Of a DNA stretch of 64,000 nt, positions 9,407-16,762 are shown in pieces. The position numbers and the translations under genes are program-made. This stretch comes from Azospirillum brasilense (GTDB lineage: Bacteria > Pseudomonadota > Alphaproteobacteria > Azospirillales > Azospirillaceae): assembly GCF_022023855.1 (NCBI RefSeq), contig NZ_CP059449.1, forward strand, positions 434,001 through 498,000, given 5' to 3'. The number at the start of each line of letters is the position of its first letter. Within the stretch, counting starts at the first letter, position 1. Under the pieces are notes generated by a model. That model was given only the letters and a program-made list of their open reading frames with translations. It made no database searches and was not told the DNA's origin.

Positions 9407-10510
9407 ATGACCACCGCCGATCTGTTCACGCCGCTGCGTCTTGGCTCCATGGAGCTGCCGAACCGCGTCATCATGGCGCCGATGACCCGCAGCCGCGCGG
9501 GCGAGGGCAACGTCCCCACACCGCTGATGGTCGAGTATTACGGCCAGCGCGCCTCCGCCGGCCTCATCATCACCGAGGCGACGCAGGTTTCGGCCACCGC
9601 CCAGGGCTATCCCAGCACGCCGGGCCTCCACACCGACGCGCAGACGCTCGCCTGGCGCCGCATCGCGGAGGAGGTCCACGCCAAGGGCGGGCTGATCGCC
9701 GCGCAGCTCTGGCACGTCGGCCGCATCTCCCACACGGAGTTCCAGCCGAACGGCGCCCTGCCGGTCGCCCCTTCGGCGATCGCCGCCGCCGGCGAGTCCT
9801 ACACCAGCAAGGGTCTGCTGCCCTTCCCCACCCCGCGCGCCCTGGAGACCGACGAGATTCCCGGTTTGGTCAAGGCCTTCGCCGACGCCGCCAAGCGCGC
9901 GGTGTTCGACGCCGGTCTGGACGGGGTGGAGATCCACGGCGCCAACGGTTATCTGATCGACCAGTTCCTGCGCGACCGCAGCAACAAGCGCACCGACCGC
10001 TACGGCGGCGGCGTGGAGAACCGGGCGCGCTTCCTGCTGGAGATCGTGGACGCGGTGACCACCGCCGTCGGCCCCGGCCGGGTCGGCGTCCGGCTGTCGC
10101 CGACCGGCACCTTCAACGACATGGCGGACAGCGACCCGCGGGCGCTCTATACCCACGTCACCGAGGCGCTGAACCCCTTCGGCCTCGCCTTCCTGCACGT
10201 CATCGAAGGCCAGCCGGGCCACCACATGGCCCCGCCGGGAGGCGCCCCGCACCTCGCGGCGGAGCTGCGCCGGATCTTCAAGGGTCCCTTCATCATCAAC
10301 GGCGGCTACAGCAAGGAGCAGGCCGAGGCGGCCATCGCCGCCGGCGCGGCGGACGCGGTGAGCTTCGGCGAGCCCTTCATCGCCAACCCGGACCTGCCGG
10401 AGCGCTTCCGCCGCAACGCGGCCCTGAACGCGCCGGACAAGGCCAGCTACTACGGCGGCGACGCCCGCGGCTACACCGACTATCCGGCGCTGGAAACGGC
10501 CGACGCCTGA
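9407..10510 (+). CDS. old yellow enzyme family alkene/NADH:flavin oxidoreductase
   Basis: A 367-residue FMN-dependent TIM-barrel enzyme. It has the opening LFTPLRLGSMELPNRVIMAPMTRSRA, the EATQVS segment, the active-site Trp-His in QLWHVGR, the FMN-contact HGANGYLIDQF, and SNKRTDRYGG. It resembles NemA and other ene-reductases that reduce activated alkenes, nitro compounds or N-ethylmaleimide with NAD(P)H. The ATG at 9407 has an AGAGGG ribosome site. The divergent TetR regulator and its two operators point to inducible detoxification of electrophiles. A strong terminator follows. Confidence 0.93.
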   Translation: MTTADLFTPLRLGSMELPNRVIMAPMTRSRAGEGNVPTPLMVEYYGQRASAGLIITEATQVSATAQGYPSTPGLHTDAQTLAWRRIAEEVHAKGGLIAAQLWHVGRISHTEFQPNGALPVAPSAIAAAGESYTSKGLLPFPTPRALETDEIPGLVKAFADAAKRAVFDAGLDGVEIHGANGYLIDQFLRDRSNKRTDRYGGGVENRARFLLEIVDAVTTAVGPGRVGVRLSPTGTFNDMADSDPRALYTHVTEALNPFGLAFLHVIEGQPGHHMAPPGGAPHLAAELRRIFKGPFIINGGYSKEQAEAAIAAGAADAVSFGEPFIANPDLPERFRRNAALNAPDKASYYGGDARGYTDYPALETADA

Positions 10511-10554
10511 TCCCTCTCCCCCGCGGGGATTGCCCCCGATCCCCGCACCTCAAG

Positions 10555-10584
10555 GCCGGGACCCGCAAGGGTTCCGGCTTTTTT
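10555..10584 (+). terminator. rho-independent terminator after the old yellow enzyme gene
   Basis: GCCGGGACCC pairs with GGGTTCCGGC around a GCAA tetraloop, followed by six T residues. One of the clearest terminators in the window. Confidence 0.9.
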
Positions 10585-10602
10585 CTATGAAAGCCGGCAG
10601 CT

Positions 10603-10937
10603 CTATCGCGGCAGAAGTCCAGAGGTCACCGCGGTCACGGCCAGCCGATCGGCCTCAGCCAGCATGCCGAGTCCATAGAACACCAGATCATCCTGAAGCG
10701 TAAAAAGCTTGCAGCGGAACTTGCAGGATTTCTTCAGACCAGCCTCGGCATAAGCGGTCAGTTCAACATCCGAAGGCCACGCGCTGTGCGCAGCGCTCGT
10801 GACCATGCCGCACGGGATGTGCCATGAGCCTGCTGAAAGTCCGCCGATGAGAGAACCAGCGCGGGCCGCCGCTTGGCTGTACCGAGGTCCGTGAAGGGAA
10901 AGGGAAGGACCACCACGGACCAGCGGTCAAAGATCAT
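10603..10937 (-). pseudogene. PemK/MazF-like toxin, frameshifted
   Basis: Two overlapping frames together make a complete type II toxin of about 111 residues. The first half (MIFDRWSVVVLPFPFTD, KRRPALVLSS) runs to about 10810; the second half (MVTSAAHSAWPSD onward to the end) is in a different frame. Joining at CATGGCACATCC near 10820 with one inserted base would give the expected QAHGHIPCGMVTSA transition. MazF/PemK proteins are ribosome-independent mRNA endonucleases. The frameshift should inactivate it, unless it is a sequencing error or programmed slip. It overlaps the antitoxin gene by 11 bases, the normal coupled arrangement. Confidence 0.65.
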
Positions 10938-11163
10938 CAAACGCCTCGTCGTCCTCGGGCAAGGCCCATTCCGACAGACCGCCTTCCAGCCCTTTCAGAT
11001 AAGCGGTATCCACGATGGGCGCCTTGCGGATCACCGCCTGCCCGTCCTTCACGGAAAACAGGATCGGGTCGCCTTCCTTCAAGCCCAAGGCGTCGCGGAC
11101 GTCCTGGGAAATGAACGCCCTGTTGTCGGCGGCCAGCCGCGAGATGTGCATTGCCGTCTCCAT
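10927..11163 (-). CDS. AbrB/MazE-like antitoxin
   Basis: A 78-residue protein starting at the ATG at 11163 (METAMHISRL). Residues 5-48 look like an AbrB/SpoVT swapped-hairpin DNA-binding domain (NRAFISQDVRDALGLKEGD, then ILFSVKDGQAVIRK), and the acidic C-terminus (LPEDDEAFDDL) would bind and neutralise the toxin. It lies immediately upstream of, and overlaps, the PemK/MazF-like gene. It would both neutralise the toxin and repress the operon. The antitoxin is intact although the toxin is not. Confidence 0.78.
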   Translation of the reverse strand: METAMHISRLAADNRAFISQDVRDALGLKEGDPILFSVKDGQAVIRKAPIVDTAYLKGLEGGLSEWALPEDDEAFDDL

Positions 11164-11217
11164 CGCCCAGTGCTTCACGACAGTAGCACCGGCGGCCACA
11201 ACCGCCCATCCCAAACG

Positions 11218-11248
11218 AAAAAGGCCGCGCCCGGAGGCGCGGCCTTTC
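11218..11248 (-). terminator. rho-independent terminator of rpsD
   Basis: Read on the minus strand, AAAGGCCGCGCC pairs with GGCGCGGCCTTT and is followed by a T run. It lies about 23 bases beyond the rpsD stop. Confidence 0.85.
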
Positions 11249-11270
11249 GCATGTCGGCTGGGCCGAACGG

Positions 11271-11885
11271 TCAGCGCGAGTAGAACTCGACGACCAGGTT
11301 CGGTTCCATCTGGACCGGGTACGGAATGTCGGCCAGCAGCGGGACGCGGACGAAGCGGCCCTTCAGGGCGCCCGTGTCGACTTCCAGGTAGTCCGGGGTA
11401 TCGCGCTCACCCGAGGCGGTGGCCTCGAGGATGAGGGCCATCTGCTTGGACTTGGCGCGCACCTCGATGGTGTCGCCTTCCTTGATCTGGGCCGACGGGA
11501 TGTTCAGGCGGCGGCCGTTGACCAGGATGTGGCCGTGGTTGATGATCTGGCGCGCGGCGAACGGGGTCGGCGCGAACTTCATGCGGTAGACCACCGCGTC
11601 CAGGCGGCGCTCCAGCAGGCCCACCAGGTTCTCGCCGGTGTCGCCCTTGCGGCGCACGGCCTCGGCGTAGATGCGGCGGAACTGCTTCTCGCCGATGTTG
11701 CCGTAGTAGCCCTTCAGCTTCTGCTTCGCCATGAGCTGCAGGCCGTAGTCGGACGGCTTCTTGCGGCGCTGGCCGTGCTGGCCGGGGCCATACTCACGCT
11801 TGTTGATCGGCGACTTGCCACGGCCCCAGAGGTTTACGCCGAGGCGGCGGTCGATCTTGTACTTGGACTGTTGACGCTTAGCCAT
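11271..11885 (-). CDS. rpsD: 30S ribosomal protein S4 (uS4)
   Basis: A 204-residue primary 16S rRNA-binding protein. The ATG at 11885 gives the standard alphaproteobacterial start [16 protein letters not shown]. Other landmarks are [19 protein letters not shown], the S4 RNA-binding domain around residues 94-155 ([21 protein letters not shown]), and a C-terminal VEFYSR. It is a single gene with its own near-consensus promoter (11997-12026) and terminator, not part of a large ribosomal operon. Confidence 0.98.
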   Translation of the reverse strand: MAKRQQSKYKIDRRLGVNLWGRGKSPINKREYGPGQHGQRRKKPSDYGLQLMAKQKLKGYYGNIGEKQFRRIYAEAVRRKGDTGENLVGLLERRLDAVVYRMKFAPTPFAARQIINHGHILVNGRRLNIPSAQIKEGDTIEVRAKSKQMALILEATASGERDTPDYLEVDTGALKGRFVRVPLLADIPYPVQMEPNLVVEFYSR

Positions 11886-11996
11886 TTTGGTCCTCGATGG
11901 AACACGAGTTGGTTTTGTCCCGGTAGTTCCACGGAACAGGCCGCGGACGGGGCGCAAACAAGAGGCACGCCCGCTTTCCCAGGAGTGAAGGCGCGC

Positions 11997-12026
11997 ACTA
12001 TACGGATTCGGCGCGCGCCTTGTCAA
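11997..12026 (-). promoter_or_regulatory. sigma-70-type promoter of rpsD
   Basis: On the minus strand TTGACA and TATAGT are separated by 18 bases and end 111 bases before the rpsD ATG. This is close to the consensus and suits a highly expressed ribosomal gene. Confidence 0.75.
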
Positions 12027-12054
12027 ACCATGAGTCGTGTCGAACCACGAAGCG

Positions 12055-12351
12055 TCAGCAGCACTCGTCCTCGAGCTGGCGCAGCATGGCCAGACCCTCC
12101 TCGTCCTCATACTCTTCGAACAGGTCGGAGATGTAATAGACGTTGGCGCAGAGCAGGCACAACCCGTCCGCCTGACGCTTCAACGGATCGTCGGCCACGG
12201 CCAGCTTCGCCCGGAAGCGTTCCCAGAAGGCGTTGGTCTTGGCCGGATCATCGATGTGCATGTACAGGCGCTCGATGATGCGGCGGGAGTTGCCCTCGCA
12301 GTCGATGCCCTTGAAGGAGACGTAGCGGTCGGGAGTGTCGGTTGCGTCCAC
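12055..12351 (-). CDS. cowN: N2-fixation sustaining protein CowN
   Basis: A 98-residue protein that matches CowN by its signature [14 protein letters not shown] near residue 8, the [15 protein letters not shown] segment near residue 32, and an acidic C-terminus ([22 protein letters not shown] region). CowN lets diazotrophs fix nitrogen in the presence of carbon monoxide by protecting nitrogenase. It is the last of four same-strand genes after trmJ, an RcoM-like CO sensor and a 70-codon unknown. In Rhodospirillum rubrum cowN expression has been reported to respond to CO through RcoM. I saw no clear -24/-12 or NifA site directly upstream. Confidence 0.93.
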   Translation of the reverse strand: MDATDTPDRYVSFKGIDCEGNSRRIIERLYMHIDDPAKTNAFWERFRAKLAVADDPLKRQADGLCLLCANVYYISDLFEEYEDEEGLAMLRQLEDECC

Positions 12352-12505
12352 GGTCGTGTTTCCTGCGGAAGAGGCTTGTATTGACCTCTCTCATCGCGGA
12401 TGGCGGGTCTGGGAACAAGACCCGCTGCACGAATGGCGGGCGGACAGCGTGAACGGCGGGTGTCCTGCGCGAACGGTTCGCGCTCTTACCATTCAGGCTG
12501 CCCAT

Positions 12506-12718
12506 TCAGGCCGCGTGCGACAGCTCTTCCTCGGTGAAATCCAGCAGCGTGTTCAGCCGCTGCGGGGTCAGCGCCTCGATCCCCTCGTGCCACATCACCT
12601 CGCCGAACAGGGCGTGCAGAGCGGCGAGACGCTCCGGCGCGAGCCCGGTCAGGCGGTCGCCGTAATACTCCACCACGAGCTGGTCCACATAGGCGTGGTC
12701 GTCGTCCAGGAAAGCCAT
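12506..12718 (-). CDS. small hypothetical protein between rcoM and cowN
   Basis: A 70-residue acidic, helical protein (MAFLDDDHAYVDQLVVEY start; TEEELSHAA end) without signal peptide or membrane segment. I do not recognise a family. It has a plausible ribosome site (GAGGAGAT, six to seven bases before the ATG) and normal codon use. It lies 154 bases before cowN and 156 bases after the RcoM-like gene, all in one direction. The position suggests it may belong to the CO response or to nitrogenase protection. That is inference from context only. Confidence 0.6.
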   Translation of the reverse strand: MAFLDDDHAYVDQLVVEYYGDRLTGLAPERLAALHALFGEVMWHEGIEALTPQRLNTLLDFTEEELSHAA

Positions 12719-12874
12719 GGCCGTATCTCCTCGTCATCCTGGCGCCCACCCGATGCGGGCGCCGGCCATGGCTTTGTTCTACGCCTGCGGCGGCACCGGA
12801 CGATTGAGGCGGATCAACCGCCACCGGAAGTCACAGGCAGGCGTAAACAACCCTGATGCGCGTAAGGGGAAAGG

Positions 12875-13588
12875 CTAGAGAGCCAACAGTTTCTTCAACT
12901 GCTCGATCCGGCCGCGGCTGACCGGCACGCGGGGGGAGCCGGGGGCGGCCATGACGAAGGCGGCCCGCCCGTCGCTGCGGTCGATGGCCTGGGCGTGGCG
13001 CAGGTTGACCAGATAGCGGCGGTGCGCCCGCACGAACTGCCGCCCGTCGAGCCGCGCCTCCAGCTCCGACAGCGAGAGCGAACAGAAGAAGGCGCCGTCC
13101 GCCGTGTGGACCCGCGTGTAATGGCCGTCGGCCTGCACATAGACCGCGTCGGCGGGATCGATCAGAACCACGCCCTGGCGCGTCGTGATCGGCAGCTTCA
13201 CCAGCGGCGTGACCGGTTCGGGCGCCGCGTCCACGGGCGGCGGCGGAGCCGGCTCGGGAAGCGCCTTCCCGTTCACCTCGAACAGCATCAGGGCCAGCGC
13301 GGCCCCGCCGCCCGGCGGCAGGGCTGTCGCCTTCACCACGATGGTCCGCCCCGGCAAGGCAACCATCATGGAGCTGGCCGCCGCCGGGGAGTCCGGGTCG
13401 TGCGCCGCGGCCAGCAGCAGTTCCACCTTGGCGCGGCTGCCCGGCGGGTGCAGGTCGTGCAGGCTGGCTCCCAGCAGCGGACGGTCGCGCCCCAGCATCC
13501 GCGCCACGGAGGCGTTGACCGACACCACGCGCCGGTCGCCGTCGAGCAGGACGAGGCCAACGTCCATATGCTGCAAGGTGTATTCCAT
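12875..13588 (-). CDS. rcoM: RcoM-like CO-sensing PAS-LytTR transcriptional regulator
   Basis: A 237-residue protein with an N-terminal PAS domain (about residues 5-105) and a C-terminal LytTR DNA-binding domain (about 130-235; DPADAVYVQADGHYT, FVRAHRRYLVN). This is the RcoM architecture. From memory of Burkholderia RcoM, the PAS heme ligands are a His in a QLHPEKSR segment and a Met in a following MM pair. Here LHPPGSR places His47, and SSMMVALPG gives Met74/75, at the matching places. RcoM proteins bind CO at heme and activate CO-responsive genes. The nearby cowN strongly supports this reading. ATG 13588 fits the PAS start, though its ribosome site is weak. Confidence 0.85.
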   Translation of the reverse strand: MEYTLQHMDVGLVLLDGDRRVVSVNASVARMLGRDRPLLGASLHDLHPPGSRAKVELLLAAAHDPDSPAAASSMMVALPGRTIVVKATALPPGGGAALALMLFEVNGKALPEPAPPPPVDAAPEPVTPLVKLPITTRQGVVLIDPADAVYVQADGHYTRVHTADGAFFCSLSLSELEARLDGRQFVRAHRRYLVNLRHAQAIDRSDGRAAFVMAAPGSPRVPVSRGRIEQLKKLLAL

Positions 13589-13629
13589 GGGGCAGTATAG
13601 GCAGCGATTAGCCCCGGAAGGGAAGAGGG

Positions 13630-14400
13630 TTACGGTTCGCCCTTGCGCCGTCCGGTCAGCGCCGCGACGACGCCGTGGAAGGTGCGGACCTCCTGCTCGG
13701 TCATCTGCATCCGCTCCAGGGCGTTGCGCAGCGTGCGGACCATGGAGGGGCGCTTCTCCGGCGAGGTGAAGAAGCCGGTGCGGTCGAGGTCGCCTTCCAG
13801 ATGCTCGAAGAAGTTCAGCAGCTCCGCCTTGGTCGCCGGGCGGGTCTGGCCGGTGTGCAGCACGCGGTCCGGCGGGGTCTCGCCGGTCTGGAACCATTCG
13901 TAGCCGATCAGCAGGACCGCCTGCGCCAGATTGAGCGAGGAGAAGGCGGGGTTCAGCGGAACGGTGATCAGCGTTGAAGCCAGCGTCAGGTCGTCGTTGA
14001 CCAGACCGGTGCGCTCCGGCCCGAACAGCACGCCGGTCTTGTGCCCGGAGTCGACATGGGCGCGCAGCTCCGTCGCCGCGACGCGCGGGGTGACGAACTC
14101 CTGGATCATCCCGCGGGTGCGGACGGTGGTGGCGAAGACCACGTTCAGGTCGGCCACGGCCTCCGCCGTCGTGTCGTAGAGTTTCGCCCCGTCCAGCACC
14201 GGATCGGCGCCCGACGCCGCAGCCACCGCCTTCTCGTTCGGCCAGCCGTCGCGCGGCTTCACCAGACGCAGCTCGGTCAGGCCGCAATTGAGCATGGCCC
14301 GCGCGCAGGCGCCGATGTTCTCGCCGAGCTGGGGCTGCACGAGGATGATGGTCGGGCCGCCCAGGACGGAGGGCCGGTTGGGGTCTTTGCCGGAGGTCAT
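13630..14400 (-). CDS. trmJ: tRNA (Cm/Um32) 2'-O-methyltransferase TrmJ family
   Basis: A 256-residue SPOUT-class RNA methyltransferase. The three SpoU motifs are present: LGENIGACARAMLNCGL near residue 25, LFGPERTGLVNDDL near residue 125, and LNLAQAVLLIGYEW near residue 157, which together form the trefoil knot and bind S-adenosylmethionine. The C-terminal extension (about 175-256) is the helical tail of TrmJ. It is expected to methylate position 32 of the tRNA anticodon loop. It is 41 bases upstream of rcoM and 16 bases downstream of... the opposite end of cimA's 3' end, so neighbouring genes are tightly packed. Confidence 0.9.
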   Translation of the reverse strand: MTSGKDPNRPSVLGGPTIILVQPQLGENIGACARAMLNCGLTELRLVKPRDGWPNEKAVAAASGADPVLDGAKLYDTTAEAVADLNVVFATTVRTRGMIQEFVTPRVAATELRAHVDSGHKTGVLFGPERTGLVNDDLTLASTLITVPLNPAFSSLNLAQAVLLIGYEWFQTGETPPDRVLHTGQTRPATKAELLNFFEHLEGDLDRTGFFTSPEKRPSMVRTLRNALERMQMTEQEVRTFHGVVAALTGRRKGEP

Positions 14401-14416
14401 GATCTGAACTTTGGTC

Positions 14417-16021
14417 TCAGCTTCGCGGTGTTGCGCCGCCTTTAAACAGCTTGAATGTGTAACTGTCCACCAGCGCCTCCATCGACGCCTCGATGATGTT
14501 GGTGGAGACGCCCAGCGTCGACCATTCCTGCCCGTCGCCGTTGCGCGAGCGGATCAGCACGCGCGGCATGGCGCCGGTGCCGTCCTTGGCCGCCAGGATG
14601 CGCACGCGGTAGTCGGACAGCTTCACCCCGCCGAGCAGCGGGTACAGAGGCTCCAGCGCCTTGCGCATCGCGGTGTCCAGCGCGTTCACCGGGCCGTTGC
14701 CCGACGCCACCTCGTGATACTCCTTGCCGCCGATCTTCACGCGGACGACGGCTTCGGACTCGACCACCAGCTCGCCCTTGGCGTTGTAGCGGCGCTCGTC
14801 GGTGACGTGGAAGCGCTTCAGGGTGAAATAGTCCGGCACCTCGCCCAGCTCGCGGCGGACCAGCAGCTCGAAGCTGGCCTCGGCGGTGTCGTAGGCGTAG
14901 CCCTCGGTGTCGCGCTGCTTCACGAGGTCGAGCAGGCGGTTCAGCCGCTCGTCCTTCGGGTCCACGGCCATGCCCATCTCGCGCAGCCGCGCGATGACGT
15001 TGGCGCGGCCCGCCTGGTCCGACATGACGATCTGACGGCGGTTGCCGACCGCCTCCGGCTCGACATGCTCGTAGGAGGACGGGTCCTTCTCCACGGCGGA
15101 GACGTGCAGCCCGCCCTTGTGGGCGAAGGCGCTGGCGCCGACGTAGGGGGCGTGGCGGTTCGGCGCGCGGTTCAGCCGCTCGTCGAACTTGCGGCTGATC
15201 TCGGTCAGCAGCGGCAGGTCGGCGGGCCGGATGCCGACGTCGTAGCCCATCTTCAGCATCAGCGACGGGATCAGCGACACGAGGTTGGCGTTGCCGCAGC
15301 GCTCGCCCAGCCCGTTGATCGTCCCCTGCACCATCCGCACCCCGGCCCGCACCGCGGCCAACGAGTTGGCGACGGCGTTCTCGGTGTCGTTGTGGCAGTG
15401 GATGCCCAGCCGGTCGCCGGGGATGCCGTGCTCCTGGATCACTTGGCGGACGATCTCGTCGATCTCATGGGGCAGCGTGCCGCCGTTGGTGTCGCACAGC
15501 ACGACCCAGCGCGCCCCGGCCTCGTAGGCGGCCTTGATGCAGGACGCGGCGTAGGCCGGGTTGCGCTTGTAGCCGTCGAAGAAATGCTCGGCGTCGAACA
15601 GCGCCTCCCCCTTGGCGGCGTTCAGCGCGGCGATGCTGTCGGCGATCAGCGCGATGTTCTCATCGCGCGGGATGGCCAGCGCCACGTCGACGTGGAAATC
15701 CCAGGTCTTGCCGACGATGCAGACGGCGCGCGCCTTCGACTGGATCAGGGCGGCGAGCTGCGGGTCGTTCGCGGTGCTGCGGCCGGGACGGCGGGTCATG
15801 CCGAAGGCGGTGAAGGTCGAGCGGGCGAGGTCCGGCGCCTCGGCGAAGAACTGGTCGTCGGTCGGGTTGGCGCCGGGCCAGCCGCCTTCCACATAGTCGA
15901 TTCCCAGCCGGTCGAGGTCGCGGGCGATGGCGATCTTGTCGGCGACGGAGAAATCCACGTCCTGGGTCTGCGCCCCGTCGCGCAGCGTCGTGTCGTACAG
16001 ATGGATGCGTTCGCCCGTCAT
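14417..16021 (-). CDS. cimA: citramalate synthase
   Basis: A 534-residue enzyme of the isopropylmalate/homocitrate synthase family. It starts MTGERIHLYDTTLRDGAQTQ, where the DTTLRDG motif carries catalytic Arg and metal-binding Asp. The TIM barrel also has DYVEGGWPGAN and the HCHNDTENAVAN metal site. The C-terminal LeuA-type regulatory domain (about residues 400-525) is complete. The length and the VEGGWPG motif place it with CimA, which condenses pyruvate and acetyl-CoA to citramalate for isoleucine synthesis. A longer in-frame reading upstream of 16021 exists but does not look coding. Confidence 0.9.
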   Translation of the reverse strand: MTGERIHLYDTTLRDGAQTQDVDFSVADKIAIARDLDRLGIDYVEGGWPGANPTDDQFFAEAPDLARSTFTAFGMTRRPGRSTANDPQLAALIQSKARAVCIVGKTWDFHVDVALAIPRDENIALIADSIAALNAAKGEALFDAEHFFDGYKRNPAYAASCIKAAYEAGARWVVLCDTNGGTLPHEIDEIVRQVIQEHGIPGDRLGIHCHNDTENAVANSLAAVRAGVRMVQGTINGLGERCGNANLVSLIPSLMLKMGYDVGIRPADLPLLTEISRKFDERLNRAPNRHAPYVGASAFAHKGGLHVSAVEKDPSSYEHVEPEAVGNRRQIVMSDQAGRANVIARLREMGMAVDPKDERLNRLLDLVKQRDTEGYAYDTAEASFELLVRRELGEVPDYFTLKRFHVTDERRYNAKGELVVESEAVVRVKIGGKEYHEVASGNGPVNALDTAMRKALEPLYPLLGGVKLSDYRVRILAAKDGTGAMPRVLIRSRNGDGQEWSTLGVSTNIIEASMEALVDSYTFKLFKGGATPRS

Positions 16022-16348
16022 TGCCGCCGCCCGAAGATATTGGTCGCCCGAAGGAAGGTCATAGGACTGTCCGGAGGGGACTGTCCGGAGGGCCGGAAGA
16101 ATGGACGATGCGCTTCGCCAGCTCAATGCTTTTGATCGAACCTGCCAGGAATGCGGGGCTTTGCCGCGCCGGACATAGGCGCGCAATGGAGGTAATAGGA
16201 CAAATGTACTGACCGAACAAACCATCGTCTGTGCTACACAGCCGCCCCTCTGCATGGCGCCCATCTCACGGGTGCGGTACTCTTTTCTGGCCGGACGCCT
16301 GTTGGTCTGTATGATCACCGGCCCTTGTGAACGGATGGATTGGACACA
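16022..16348. other. divergent intergenic region cimA / response regulator
   Basis: A 327-bp region without a convincing gene, holding the divergent promoters of cimA and of the response regulator. The one striking element is a perfect tandem duplication of the 14-mer GGACTGTCCGGAGG at 16064-16077 and 16078-16091, which starts 42 bases before the cimA ATG. It could be a protein-binding site or part of the leader. No attenuator structure is obvious. Confidence 0.5.
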
Positions 16349-16762
16349 GTGACTCCCGCGGGTGACGACGACCAGGACAAGCTCGTCATGGTGATCGACG
16401 ACGAGCGGACGGTTCTGCAGGCCCTCAACCTCCTGCTGGAGATGTGGGGGTACCGGGTCGTCACCGCCGAAAGCGAGGGCGAAGCCGTCGACCGCCTGTC
16501 CCTCGCCGGGGAAACGCCGCACGCTATCCTGGCCGACTACCGCCTGCGCGAAGGGCGCACCGGCGTCCAGGCCATCGACCGCATCCGGGCGGAGGCCGGG
16601 GCCGAGGTGCCCGGCGTCATCATCACCGGCGACACCTCCACCGAAGGGCTGCGCGACGCCCGCGCCCGCGGGTTGACCGTCCTGCAGAAACCGGTGCTGC
16701 CACCCCATCTCCAGGCGGTTCTGACCAAGGTGCTGCGGGAGCAGCCCGCCGGCACGGCATGA
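16349..16762 (+). CDS. response regulator, receiver domain only
   Basis: A stand-alone CheY-like receiver of 137 residues. The acidic pair (VMVIDDERT), the phosphoacceptor Asp in ILADYRLREG, the Thr of IITGDTST and the Lys of VLQKPV are all in place. No output domain follows. The start is taken as GTG 16349; a TTG at 16340 would add three residues. Its stop overlaps the ATG of the downstream sensor kinase by ATGA, so the two are co-translated and very probably form a pair. Targets are unknown. Confidence 0.85.
   Translation: MTPAGDDDQDKLVMVIDDERTVLQALNLLLEMWGYRVVTAESEGEAVDRLSLAGETPHAILADYRLREGRTGVQAIDRIRAEAGAEVPGVIITGDTSTEGLRDARARGLTVLQKPVLPPHLQAVLTKVLREQPAGTA

Noticed and set aside
12352-12505. 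Possible sigma-54 (-24/-12) promoter or NifA site upstream of cowN
   Set aside because: I looked for TGGCAC-N5-TTGC and TGT-N10-ACA on the minus strand and found no acceptable match; a GCGGGTCT/AGACCCGC hairpin at 12403-12425 has no T tail.
14411-16135. Long plus-strand open frame (574 codons) opposite cimA
   Set aside because: It is the antisense shadow of cimA in GC-rich DNA; its protein is rich in His, Arg and Val-Gly repeats without domain signals, while cimA on the other strand has complete motifs.
16022-16212. 63-codon plus-strand frame upstream of the response regulator
   Set aside because: It overlaps the cimA leader, has no ribosome site and contains the tandem 14-mer, so a non-coding regulatory region is more likely.
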